Assembly (NCBI GenBank): GCA_903877945.1
Contig: CAIRFY010000013.1
Coordinates: 1-9,672, forward strand
Length of the DNA stretch: 9,672 bases
Reading direction: 5' to 3'
Source: an uncultured Oscillochloris sp.
GTDB taxonomy: Bacteria > Chloroflexota > Chloroflexia > Chloroflexales > Chloroflexaceae
Shown: positions 1 through 7,172 of the stretch, piece after piece
How the letters are laid out: every line of letters starts with the position of its first letter
How positions within the stretch are numbered: the stretch's first letter is position 1
Notes under the pieces: generated by a model
Database searches by the model: none
What the model saw: the letters and a program-made list of their open reading frames with translations, nothing else
Told to the model about the DNA's origin: nothing
Position numbers and translations under genes: made by a program

Positions 1-28
1 CGCCTTTGGCGTCCATCGCAAAGAGCAT
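1..28 (-). CDS. Possible start of a downstream gene (partial, runs off the window)
   Basis: After the stop of the second MinD-like ATPase (TGA at 46-44) the minus strand offers an ATG at 28-26, followed by nine codons without a stop up to the window edge (reading MLFAMDAKG). A GAGGGTG sequence overlapping the ATPase stop codon could serve as its ribosome binding site, at a rather long spacing of about 10 nt. A GTG at 41-39 in another frame is also open. If real, this would be the seventh gene of the minus-strand cluster. Nine residues are too few to identify a product, and the stretch could equally be intergenic. Confidence 0.25.
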
Positions 29-43
29 AGTAGGTTTTCACCC

Positions 44-796
44 TCAAACAAGCCCGGCGACAACCTGGCGCAAGATGTGCGATGAAGGCGAGTCGGGGAG
101 CCGCCGCACCAGCAACCCGCCGCTGCCGATCATCTGTAGCTCCTCGCTGTGGGGCAGGGCGGCGACCACTGGCTGGCCAAATCCGGTTTCCACCCGCATC
201 GCGACCTCCCCCGTATCAAAGCTGACGGGCACCTCATTGACGAGGAGCATGAGCTTTGATGCGCCTAGCCGACGGGCCAGTTCGATCACAACCCCTGTGC
301 CATGATAATCCTGGTGATCCGGGCGTAGCAGCAGCAGCAGACGATCTGCGGCGACAATGGTCAGCAGGGTTTCCTCGCTCAATCCGGCGGGAGTATCCAC
401 CAGCAGCACATCAAGGCCGAGGTCGTTGGATAACGCATTGATACCCTCGCTGAGAGCCTCGGCGCGGTAGTCGCCACGCAGCGACTCAAGGATTTTGACG
501 GCCTCGCCGCTGGCCGGTACCAGGAAGAGCGCCCCGGCAGGCGACGGTCGAAGCCAACTGGTCACATTGATCGTGGCCATACCCAGTTCGCAGCGGCCCG
601 CCAAGTAGTCGTTCAGTGTCGGGTGACGGCCAAGGTCCAGTCGGCCAAAAAAGAGGTGCAGGCTCGGCGACTGAAGGTTCGCATCAACCAGACCAACCCG
701 CAATCCGCTGTCTGCCATCAGCACGGCCAAGTTTGCGGCAATGGTGGATTTTCCTGTGCCCCGGCGAAATGAGTGGATAGCGATGGTTGTTGTCAT
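44..796 (-). CDS. MinD/ParA-like P-loop ATPase, paralogue 2 (divergent)
   Basis: This 250-residue protein belongs to the SIMIBI class of deviant-Walker ATPases (ParA/MinD/FleN group), whose members bind ATP, dimerise, and position or regulate partners on membranes or nucleoids. Visible motifs are the Walker A loop HSFRRGTGKST (residues 8-18, catalytic K16), switch I VDANLQSP (D38) and Walker B/switch II LLVDTPAGL (D134). R11 stands where the signature Lys of KGGxGKT is expected, R12 replaces the first Gly, and N40 replaces the second Asp of the usual DxD. It aligns without gaps to the ATPase at 7167-7937, with about 45% identity by hand count. I see no MinD-type C-terminal amphipathic helix rich in Lys/Phe. 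The start is forced: the codon two before the ATG is an in-frame stop. No strong ribosome binding site is visible, and the gene begins 7 nt after the winged-helix gene, so translational coupling is likely. Family membership is secure; function is not. Confidence 0.9.
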   Translation of the reverse strand: MTTTIAIHSFRRGTGKSTIAANLAVLMADSGLRVGLVDANLQSPSLHLFFGRLDLGRHPTLNDYLAGRCELGMATINVTSWLRPSPAGALFLVPASGEAVKILESLRGDYRAEALSEGINALSNDLGLDVLLVDTPAGLSEETLLTIVAADRLLLLLRPDHQDYHGTGVVIELARRLGASKLMLLVNEVPVSFDTGEVAMRVETGFGQPVVAALPHSEELQMIGSGGLLVRRLPDSPSSHILRQVVAGLV

Positions 797-803
797 ACAT
801 CAG

Positions 804-1124
804 TCATTCGTGAAGATCTCGCAGGCGATCTGAACTGCGGTTGCGCAATCGGCGGCTTGCAAGGCGGGTGCGATAACTGGGCACGCCATCGGGGGCGACA
901 TCGATGCTCAGCAGTCCGCGTGCCATCATGGTTTCGACGAGTCTAACAACAGCTAGATTATCACATCCAACCTCGCTGGCAAGTTCACCCAAACTCGCGC
1001 CGCCACGCCGGGTAATCCAGGTAACAATGCGGCGCAGCCCATCGGGGAGGCCCAGCAGATCCGATGGACTCAGCCCATCGTCCCCCGCATACGCTGCAAG
1101 CTCGTGTATCAGTTGCTCGTGCAT
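804..1124 (-). CDS. Small winged-helix DNA-binding-like protein
   Basis: This 106-residue protein starts at the ATG at 1124, which has an AGGGGG ribosome binding site at 1135-1130 with 5 nt spacing. An in-frame GTG two codons upstream overlaps that site and is less likely. Residues 27-86 look like a winged helix: helix 1 LPDGLRRIVTWITRR, a short loop, helix 2 SLGELASEVG, a recognition-type helix DNLAVVRLVETMMARG (55-70), then a wing ending in YRTRLA. The C-terminal tail (90-106) is strongly basic and Arg-rich. The general pattern resembles MarR- or DprA-type winged helices that follow replacement of one helix set per domain. It sits between the transporter-like fusion and the second ATPase, with gaps of 21 and 7 nt. 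It could be a local regulator, or a protein-protein winged helix serving the adjacent ATPase. The exact family is not recognised. Confidence 0.75.
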   Translation of the reverse strand: MHEQLIHELAAYAGDDGLSPSDLLGLPDGLRRIVTWITRRGGASLGELASEVGCDNLAVVRLVETMMARGLLSIDVAPDGVPSYRTRLASRRLRNRSSDRLRDLHE

Positions 1125-1145
1125 CGCCACCCCCTATACTCCGTC

Positions 1146-4100
1146 TCAACCCTCCGCCTTGCGTCCCCCGCCCTCACCCATTTTGTCAAACAGATCGACG
1201 ATCTGGCGTGGGCGGGCGCGGGTCTTCTCGGCAATCGTGCTGCTGGCCTCGCGCAGACGGCGGCTGAGGAACTTGATAATCGTCAGGGCCAGGTCGGGGT
1301 GCTGACTGATCAGATCGAGCAGCACCTCGCGGCGAATCGCCAGAATGTAGCAGTCGTCCACCGCTACGGCGCTGGTGGTGTGGGCTGGCGCGTCAAAGAC
1401 CGCCAGTTCGCCAAAAGGTTCTTTGGCTTCCAGAGTGGCGATCCGCACCACATTGCCACGGGCGCGTGTCTCCTCAATACCAACTCGCCCGCTGACGATC
1501 ACAAACAGGCGGTCAGCCGGGTCGCCCGCGCTGAAGATCGCCGCGCCATGCAGATACTCTAGCTCCTCGCCTGCGCTGGCCAGGATCTGGAGTTGTCCGG
1601 GGGCCATAGCCTGAAAAACAGGGACGGCGCGTAGGAAGATTGCTTTTTCAACAACAGAAAGCACGATAACGCCTCCCTCTTCACCAGCCGTAGGTGTGAT
1701 TGATCTGCCCGTAGCCCGCTGCTCGGCCCTGGCAGCAGCGACAAGATCGCGTCGCCAGGGCGTGCCCTCGTCGGCCAGTGCCCACGCCTGCTCACGGCCC
1801 AGGGCAAGTTGAGGCCAGCGTTGGGCAGCCAGGGATAGCGCCCGCTCAGGGACATCGTCGGGCCGCAGCAGTGCGGCGAGCATACGGGCCTGCCAGGGCG
1901 AGCGCACACTCTCTAGCGCCTCGCACGCCTGAGCGCGCTGGTTGCGCTCGGGCGAAGAGAGTCCCTGCCAGATCGAACGCGCTGTCTCGGCACCGTGGGT
2001 GGCGGCCAGCAGCGCGGCCAGCCGGTCGAGCAGATCGTGTTCCTCGGCCACGATGTCATCGAAAAGCAGGGCTCCGACCGGGCCAGCGAGCTTGCCGAGG
2101 GCCAGACGTAGTCGTAGCAGAGTGACGATCCGCTCCAGAGCCGCCAACTCGAAGGTATCCAGTTCGGCGAACGGTTGCCCAGGGCTGAGTCGCGCCAGAG
2201 CAACCAGAATCGCCTCGCGCTGATCCGTGCCGGTTGCACCGATCAGCCGCGCCTGCAGAACGGGTAGGCACGTCGGGCCGATCTGGATGAGCGACTCAAC
2301 CGCCGCCGCACGCACCGCCGGGCTGTGGTCAGCCATAGCGCCGATCAGTGGCACAACAGCCTGGGCTGGGCCAGCCCGGCCCAGGGCGTTGGCCGCCGCC
2401 CGTCGCACCGGCTCAACCAGGTCAGCGAGGGCCGCGCCCAGCGCCGCTGTCAGGGCAGGCATACGGGCGAGATCCAGGCGACCCGCGACATCGGCGACGG
2501 CCAGACGCACCAGCGGCACGGGGTCGCCGAGTCCACGCACAAGCTGTTCCTGGCCATGTGCGCCGAGCGACTTCAGGGCGTGGGCGCGCAGTTCGGGCGA
2601 GGTATCCTTAGACAGAAGGATCAACCGGGCGCGGGCGGCAGCGAAGACCTCACCGCCGGGGCGCAGGAGCAGGCGAGCCGCCGCTAGTTGCACCCCCTGG
2701 TCAGGATCATCAAGTAGGCGCTGATAGAGCGGAGTGGCCAGGGCGCGCACACCCACAAGGGCGTCCAGGATGGCCCGACGCACCTCAGGCGCAGGTGAAT
2801 GGAGCAAGCGCGGAGCCAGGGCCAGCAGCGGATCCCCGGCAATGTTGCTTTCGCGTAACAGGCCGAGCAAGGCCGCCTGATTTTCCGGCGGGCTATGGGT
2901 AATGCGTGCCGCCAGCGTTTTCTCAGCAGTGATCCGATCCAAATCGATCAGAATACGACCAAGGAAGACCTGATCCTCTGGTGACTCGGTCGTCGCCAGA
3001 CGTTCCTCAAGCAACCGTAGAGTCTCCGGGTCGGCGCTGCCAAACCCGGCGAAGGCCAGGCGCTGGGCAATCGGGTTCTGCTCGTGGGCCAGGGCCATCG
3101 TCGCCCCACTGTAAGCCCGACGCACCCAGAGGGCCGCCGCCAGGGTTCCTGCCGCCACCAGGGCGCTGAGCCACGGGATCACAGGGGAACCCCAGCCGGT
3201 CGCCTGGAGGCCAAGGATCAACAGGCTGCCAATAGTAGCGCCCAGGGGCACCACGGCACCGCGCACGATTGCTCGCATGCGCGCCCGCAGGGCCGCCGGT
3301 AGCGCGTTCATCAGCAGATCCTCCGTGGGCACCTGGAGGCTCTGGCGCAGTGTCGTCCGCACCACCTGGCCCGCAATGGCCGCCGCGACACTGCCGGACA
3401 CGCCGATCCAGACGCTCACACCGAGGGCAGCAGCCGGGTAGATCAGGTTCGTGCGCGAGACACCGATGGCGCGGATCAGCCGGGGCATGCCGAAGGTCTG
3501 GAAGGCCCAACCAGCGAGGTTCGAGACCACCGCCACCGTGGCGTAGAGCGTGCCAAGCAGCCGCTCATCGGGGAAGGCCGCCACCAAGGCACCACTGGTC
3601 TGGTAGGTGAGCAGAAGCACCAGCATCACCACCAGGGCTGCCCCGGTGGTGAGAGCGCGGGCCAGCGGGCTGGACATGAGGGGCGGGCTAGTAACAAGCG
3701 ATGTGGATGCTTCACCATTATGTACAGTGGCCCGCCCGCGCCTAACCAGCAACACCACCAACCCGACACCCAGGCATGTCACCCAGGCCAGCATGGTGCC
3801 GCCGCTGCCCACGCTATTCAGGAGGATGGGCAGGGCAGCCGCACCCGTGATCGCCCCGATCCGTCCGGCCGCGCCGATCACCGGGAAGCGCGTTTTGGAC
3901 TCCTGGGCATCGTACTGGTCGGCGAAATAGTTCCAGATCTGGGCCTGGAGCAGATCGCGGGATGGGCGGAAGAGCAAGAACAGGGCCAGCACGGCCCACG
4001 TTACACCGGCCTCCAGGGCACCCCAGATCAACAGGTTTAGCACCGCCACCACCACGATCACCGCCGCCAGCAGAGAACTCGAAGGCCGCCGTGACAGGGC

Positions 4101-4265
4101 GCGTGTGTAGATCGCGGTCAAGGCTACGCCGAGCAGGGCCGTACCGATCAGGCCGAGGGGCAGCGCGGCAACCCCAAAATGGCTCAGGAACAGCACCTCG
4201 CTCAGGGTCTCGCCCATGAAAAGACCGGCTGAAAGAGTCAGGTTCAGGGCGTAGTTACGGCGCAT
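1146..4265 (-). CDS. Nucleotide-transporter-like (Npt/MFS) membrane domain fused to HEAT repeats and a cNMP-binding-type domain
   Basis: This is a 1039-residue, three-part protein. Residues 1-382 hold about eleven hydrophobic segments and two motifs typical of the ATP/ADP-translocase-like Npt branch: WNYFADQYDAQESKTRFPVI (111-130) followed by a Gly-rich GAAGRIGAITGA helix, and ALPAALRARMRAIVRGAVVP (321-340). Residues about 410-830 are soluble helical pairs with clear HEAT repeats, for example EPVRRAAANALGRAG (618-632) and PAVRAAAVESLIQIG (649-663). Residues 876-1005 form a cyclic-nucleotide-binding fold (IFSAGDPADRLFVIVSGRVG, 910-929; phosphate cassette FGELAVFDAPAHTTSAV, 951-967). In CAP/PKA the cassette carries an Arg that binds the cyclic phosphate. 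By alignment that position is T963, preceded by H962, so cAMP/cGMP binding is doubtful. There is no C-terminal HTH. Known Npt proteins are about 500 residues, so the soluble half is an addition suited to sensing or scaffolding. The gene starts 14 nt after the upstream stop with a modest GGGA site. Confidence 0.85.
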   Translation of the reverse strand: MRRNYALNLTLSAGLFMGETLSEVLFLSHFGVAALPLGLIGTALLGVALTAIYTRALSRRPSSSLLAAVIVVVAVLNLLIWGALEAGVTWAVLALFLLFRPSRDLLQAQIWNYFADQYDAQESKTRFPVIGAAGRIGAITGAAALPILLNSVGSGGTMLAWVTCLGVGLVVLLVRRGRATVHNGEASTSLVTSPPLMSSPLARALTTGAALVVMLVLLLTYQTSGALVAAFPDERLLGTLYATVAVVSNLAGWAFQTFGMPRLIRAIGVSRTNLIYPAAALGVSVWIGVSGSVAAAIAGQVVRTTLRQSLQVPTEDLLMNALPAALRARMRAIVRGAVVPLGATIGSLLILGLQATGWGSPVIPWLSALVAAGTLAAALWVRRAYSGATMALAHEQNPIAQRLAFAGFGSADPETLRLLEERLATTESPEDQVFLGRILIDLDRITAEKTLAARITHSPPENQAALLGLLRESNIAGDPLLALAPRLLHSPAPEVRRAILDALVGVRALATPLYQRLLDDPDQGVQLAAARLLLRPGGEVFAAARARLILLSKDTSPELRAHALKSLGAHGQEQLVRGLGDPVPLVRLAVADVAGRLDLARMPALTAALGAALADLVEPVRRAAANALGRAGPAQAVVPLIGAMADHSPAVRAAAVESLIQIGPTCLPVLQARLIGATGTDQREAILVALARLSPGQPFAELDTFELAALERIVTLLRLRLALGKLAGPVGALLFDDIVAEEHDLLDRLAALLAATHGAETARSIWQGLSSPERNQRAQACEALESVRSPWQARMLAALLRPDDVPERALSLAAQRWPQLALGREQAWALADEGTPWRRDLVAAARAEQRATGRSITPTAGEEGGVIVLSVVEKAIFLRAVPVFQAMAPGQLQILASAGEELEYLHGAAIFSAGDPADRLFVIVSGRVGIEETRARGNVVRIATLEAKEPFGELAVFDAPAHTTSAVAVDDCYILAIRREVLLDLISQHPDLALTIIKFLSRRLREASSTIAEKTRARPRQIVDLFDKMGEGGGRKAEG

Positions 4266-4279
4266 AAGTATTCCCGCCC

Positions 4280-5455
4280 CTACGCCATCTCCACAAGCCG
4301 ACGCAGATCAGCCTCAGAAACCGTGCGCTGGTGTCCGGTCAATTCCTTCATGCCATCGAAGGCCCGGCGCAGCTTATCAGCGCTCAGGTGAATACCGCGC
4401 TCGGCCAGGGCCAGGGCAAAAGACTCCTGGCTGTTCATCTTGCCGACCACAATCTCAATCTTCTCGGCACCAAGGAACTCGGGCGTGATCACCTGGAAGG
4501 TGCGGCGGTCGCGCTGCATCCAGTCAATCTGCGTACCCGTCTCGCGGCGCAGCACCGAGGATCCGACAACCGGCTTGTTCGCGTGCGGCGTAATCCCCGA
4601 GCGCTCGGCTACGAGGCGACTCAGCGGTAGCAACGCGGTGCTATCAGCCTTCAGATGCAATCCGTGGGCATCGTAGCGCAGCAGCAGATTAGCCACAACC
4701 TCTTCGGTGGGCGGCATACCGGCGCGCTCGCCCAGCCCATTGACCGCCGTAGCCACCGCCCTCGCCCCGGCGCGCAGGGCGGCAATGCTGTTGGCCGTGC
4801 CGTTACCCAGATCGTGGTGAGCGTGGAAGCAGAACCCGGCCTCCGGCGCACTCGCCACCAGCCGCCGCACCAGAGCGCTCACCTCGTCCGGCAGCATCCG
4901 ACCAACCGTATCGCAGATGACGATCATGTCGGCACCGGCCGCGCTCAGGCGCTGGCACGCCTCAATCAGAAAGTCTATCTCGGGTGTGTGAGAAACATCG
5001 GCCAGGGCGACATCGATCCCGGCCCGCTCGCCCACCAGATCGCGGCCAAAGCCGACCAGATCGACCGCGTGATCCAGCGCCTCCGCCTGGCTAATTCCCA
5101 AGCGGCTGTCGAGCATCAGGTGCGAGACGGGGAACCAGAAGGAGACCCTCGGCATCTCAGCGTCGGCCACGGCCTGGTAACAGAGGGTAAAATCATCGCG
5201 GGTGGCCCGGCCAGCACACTCCACCTGGGCACCCGACACGCTGCGCGCCACCGCACGCACCGCCTCAAACTCGGCATGGCTAATCGGCGGGTAGCCCGTG
5301 TTGATAATACAGCCGGGTAGGGCAGCGGCGATCCGCTGAGCGATGACGACCTTATCATCGAGCAGGAAGGTGACACCAGCCGTCTGCTCACCATCGCGCA
5401 GCGTTTCTTCGTTCAAAGTCACTGTATCACGAGCGAGAGCGAAACGAGTTGGCAT
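4280..5455 (-). CDS. Divergent DRE-TIM metallolyase, isopropylmalate/homocitrate synthase-like
   Basis: Proteins of this superfamily condense acetyl-CoA with a 2-oxo acid (LeuA, NifV, CimA) or cleave related compounds. In this 391-residue protein the TIM barrel (about 10-270) has the active-site ETLRDGEQTAGV (17-28; R20, D21, E23), the metal-binding HAHHD (H211, H213, D215), DTVG (182-185) and NGLGERAG (239-246). Beyond the barrel it departs from the synthases: the usual GERAGN is GERAGM (M247), and the subdomain motif HESGIHxDG, whose His takes part in catalysis in LeuA-type enzymes, reads RRETGTQID (303-311). There is no room for a LeuA C-terminal regulatory domain. The barrel probably still binds a metal, but the reaction may differ from homocitrate or isopropylmalate synthesis. 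A ribosome binding site AGAGGA (5467-5462, 6 nt spacing) lies just beyond the stop of the sensor gene 12 nt upstream, so the two are probably co-translated. A NifV-like role cannot be excluded. Confidence 0.85.
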   Translation of the reverse strand: MPTRFALARDTVTLNEETLRDGEQTAGVTFLLDDKVVIAQRIAAALPGCIINTGYPPISHAEFEAVRAVARSVSGAQVECAGRATRDDFTLCYQAVADAEMPRVSFWFPVSHLMLDSRLGISQAEALDHAVDLVGFGRDLVGERAGIDVALADVSHTPEIDFLIEACQRLSAAGADMIVICDTVGRMLPDEVSALVRRLVASAPEAGFCFHAHHDLGNGTANSIAALRAGARAVATAVNGLGERAGMPPTEEVVANLLLRYDAHGLHLKADSTALLPLSRLVAERSGITPHANKPVVGSSVLRRETGTQIDWMQRDRRTFQVITPEFLGAEKIEIVVGKMNSQESFALALAERGIHLSADKLRRAFDGMKELTGHQRTVSEADLRRLVEMA

Positions 5456-5467
5456 CGGTGATCCTCT

Positions 5468-7081
5468 CTACTCAACGGTTCCACTATCGGTGACACCACG
5501 TTCCTGATGGCGTCGGCGCATCTGGACAGCACTAGAGCGCAGGTTCTGGAAGTAGTCGGTCTCGGTGATCGACTCGACCTGCTGACGCCGCTTCCGGTCA
5601 TCGATCTGGATGTTTAGGGCGACAATCTGCTGCTTGAGGGTGTGTTCACGCTCGATGACCTGCTCGGCCATGCCCTTGAACACCGTGGCCAAATCGCTTA
5701 CCTCGTCGCGGAAGCGGCGACGCTCAAGGCTATCGAGGATCTCCTCGGCCAATTCGCCACGCTCCAGAGCCTCGGCCGCATGGCCGAGCCGCCGCACCGG
5801 GGCGCTAATCGTATTCGTAACAAAGACCGCCACCAGCACCACACCCACCACAGAGCCAAGGATCACCAGGAGCATCTGGAATTCCAGCCCCCGGCGCTGC
5901 TCGGTAATACTCGCGCTGACCTGATCAGCCGCCTGATGGAACTGAGCCATCTCCGCGCCGATAGCCAGCGCACCGAAGATCCGGCTCTGCTTATAAACCC
6001 CGTGCGCAAAAAAGATCGGCGCGTAGGTGGTGGCCTTCTTGGCACTGGACTGGTTCACCGTAATGACAAACCCATCTTCGCCCCGGATCACCGCATCGTA
6101 CATCGTGGGCAGGTTCGGGTCGGCCCACGCCCCGTAGCGCATATTCATCGGGTGTTCGCCCCGATCTTCCTTGCTCATCTCCCCCGTCACATAGCCTACG
6201 AGTTGGCCCTTTGCGTCGAGGCCACGCAGCACCCAGAAGCGCGGGTGAGCAATTTCCCAGCCCTCGTTATCGAACATATAGGCGTAGCTGCCGCTGGCGT
6301 AGTCAGGGAAGACCGTGAACTTCTGATCGGACGTGGGCAGAATGTGCAGGGCAAAACCCATCACATGGCGGTAGTCAAGGGTAAGGACAACCATACCATC
6401 AAAGACACCGGCCCTAGTGAACTGGGGCGCGGCCAGGCGGATCACCGCGTCGTACTTCTTGCCCTGCACAGCGGCCAGGGGATCACTGGCGGCCCCAAGC
6501 TGTTCCTGCTGGCTCACATACCATGTCGTCACGTGAGAGACATAGATCTCGCCGGGCGGCAGCGCCTTAGTAGCGGCGAAGTAATCCTCGCTCAGATAGG
6601 TCGTATTCGCCGGATTACTCACATCGCGCAGTTGCGACTCCGGCAACTCCTTGCCATCGGCCACCCGCAGCCGCTCGTGGCCATCCACCCCCACATAGGC
6701 AATCTCGCGAAAGATCGGAGCCTGCACACGGCGCTCTTGGGGCGCGGCGTTCGTCCCATCAAGGAACCACAGCTCAGCGTGACGAGCCGCAAGAAAGGCG
6801 GTGTATGCCTGAACATTGCGCGGGATAACAGCGGCGGTGCGAGCGTCCTGCACCCGCTCCTCAAGGAAACGGGCAATTGCATTTGCCGTCTCGACCGTGC
6901 GCAATTGGAGCGAATCAAGGGATTTCTCATCAAGAGTTGCGCGGGTCACCTCAGTGGCCTGATCGCCTGCAGCCTGGTAGCCATTAATGGCAAACCAGCT
7001 GATCAAGGCCAGGGGCACCAGTCCGATGAGCAGCGCAGCGATAAGAAATCGCCAGAGCAGACCAAAGCGAAGCCCACGCAT
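5468..7081 (-). CDS. Membrane sensor: periplasmic dCache-like domain plus HAMP, no output domain
   Basis: This 537-residue protein has the layout of a chemoreceptor or histidine-kinase front end. A TM helix at about 9-32 is followed by a large extracytoplasmic region (33-400) with dCache-like features: IAYVGVDGHERLRVADG (127-143), SEDYFAATKALPPGEIYVS (164-182), YMFDNEGWEIAHP (268-280) and a second lobe ending near YAPIFF. A second TM lies at about 402-422, a HAMP domain at about 423-477 (P428, then FRDEVSDLATVFKGMAEQV), and a coiled coil to about 500. The protein then ends in a short tail with an acidic/aromatic ESITETDYFQNLR stretch (503-515) and a basic patch. No kinase, cyclase, GGDEF, phosphatase or methyl-accepting domain follows, so the signal must pass to another protein, plausibly the neighbouring ATPases or the transporter-like fusion. 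The start has GAGGA at 7093-7089 with 7 nt spacing. The ligand is unknown. Confidence 0.88.
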   Translation of the reverse strand: MRGLRFGLLWRFLIAALLIGLVPLALISWFAINGYQAAGDQATEVTRATLDEKSLDSLQLRTVETANAIARFLEERVQDARTAAVIPRNVQAYTAFLAARHAELWFLDGTNAAPQERRVQAPIFREIAYVGVDGHERLRVADGKELPESQLRDVSNPANTTYLSEDYFAATKALPPGEIYVSHVTTWYVSQQEQLGAASDPLAAVQGKKYDAVIRLAAPQFTRAGVFDGMVVLTLDYRHVMGFALHILPTSDQKFTVFPDYASGSYAYMFDNEGWEIAHPRFWVLRGLDAKGQLVGYVTGEMSKEDRGEHPMNMRYGAWADPNLPTMYDAVIRGEDGFVITVNQSSAKKATTYAPIFFAHGVYKQSRIFGALAIGAEMAQFHQAADQVSASITEQRRGLEFQMLLVILGSVVGVVLVAVFVTNTISAPVRRLGHAAEALERGELAEEILDSLERRRFRDEVSDLATVFKGMAEQVIEREHTLKQQIVALNIQIDDRKRRQQVESITETDYFQNLRSSAVQMRRRHQERGVTDSGTVE

Positions 7082-7103
7082 ACCTAGTTCCTCACTGATT
7101 GCT

Positions 7104-7172
7104 CCCCTTTAGGGGCGGAAGCCCAGGAGCTTTCGCCCTGGGAGGAAGGACTCCGCTTGAGCGGCTTTAGCC
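7104..7172. repeat. Cluster of three short hairpins with NAAA loops between ATPase 1 and the sensor gene
   Basis: Read on the minus strand, this stretch holds GGC-TAAA-GCC (7172-7163), overlapped by CCGC-TCAA-GCGG (7164-7153); then CCCAGG-GC-GAAA-GC-T-CCTGGG (7142-7122, one bulged T and a GNRA-type loop); then CCCC-TAAA-GGGG (7115-7104). The unit CCCAGGGC(T/G)AAAGC occurs twice, at about 7177-7165 and 7142-7129. Short CCCAGGGCTAAAGCCC-like elements are, from memory, common between genes in Chloroflexota genomes. The first unit also encodes the last residues (TQG) and the TAA stop of the upstream ATPase. No U-tract follows, so these are more likely mRNA-processing or stability elements or repeat-family copies than terminators. 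Confidence 0.65.

Noticed and set aside
1125..1130. GTG two codons upstream as the start of the winged-helix gene
   Set aside because: It overlaps the AGGGGG site itself, whereas the ATG at 1124 has correct spacing.
2227..2724. Plus-strand open frames (e.g. 165 codons) opposite the HEAT region
   Set aside because: Low-complexity Ala/Arg/Ser translation antisense to clear HEAT repeats, typical of GC-rich shadow frames.
4655..5320. 221-codon plus-strand open frame opposite the metallolyase
   Set aside because: Antisense to conserved active-site motifs. It has no ribosome binding site or recognisable protein pattern.
5642..7087. 481-codon open frame on the plus strand opposite the sensor gene
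   Set aside because: It is fully antisense to a protein with clear TM, dCache and HAMP features. The translation is rich in His/Arg/Gln with no domain pattern, and GC-rich codon use on the other strand leaves stops rare here.
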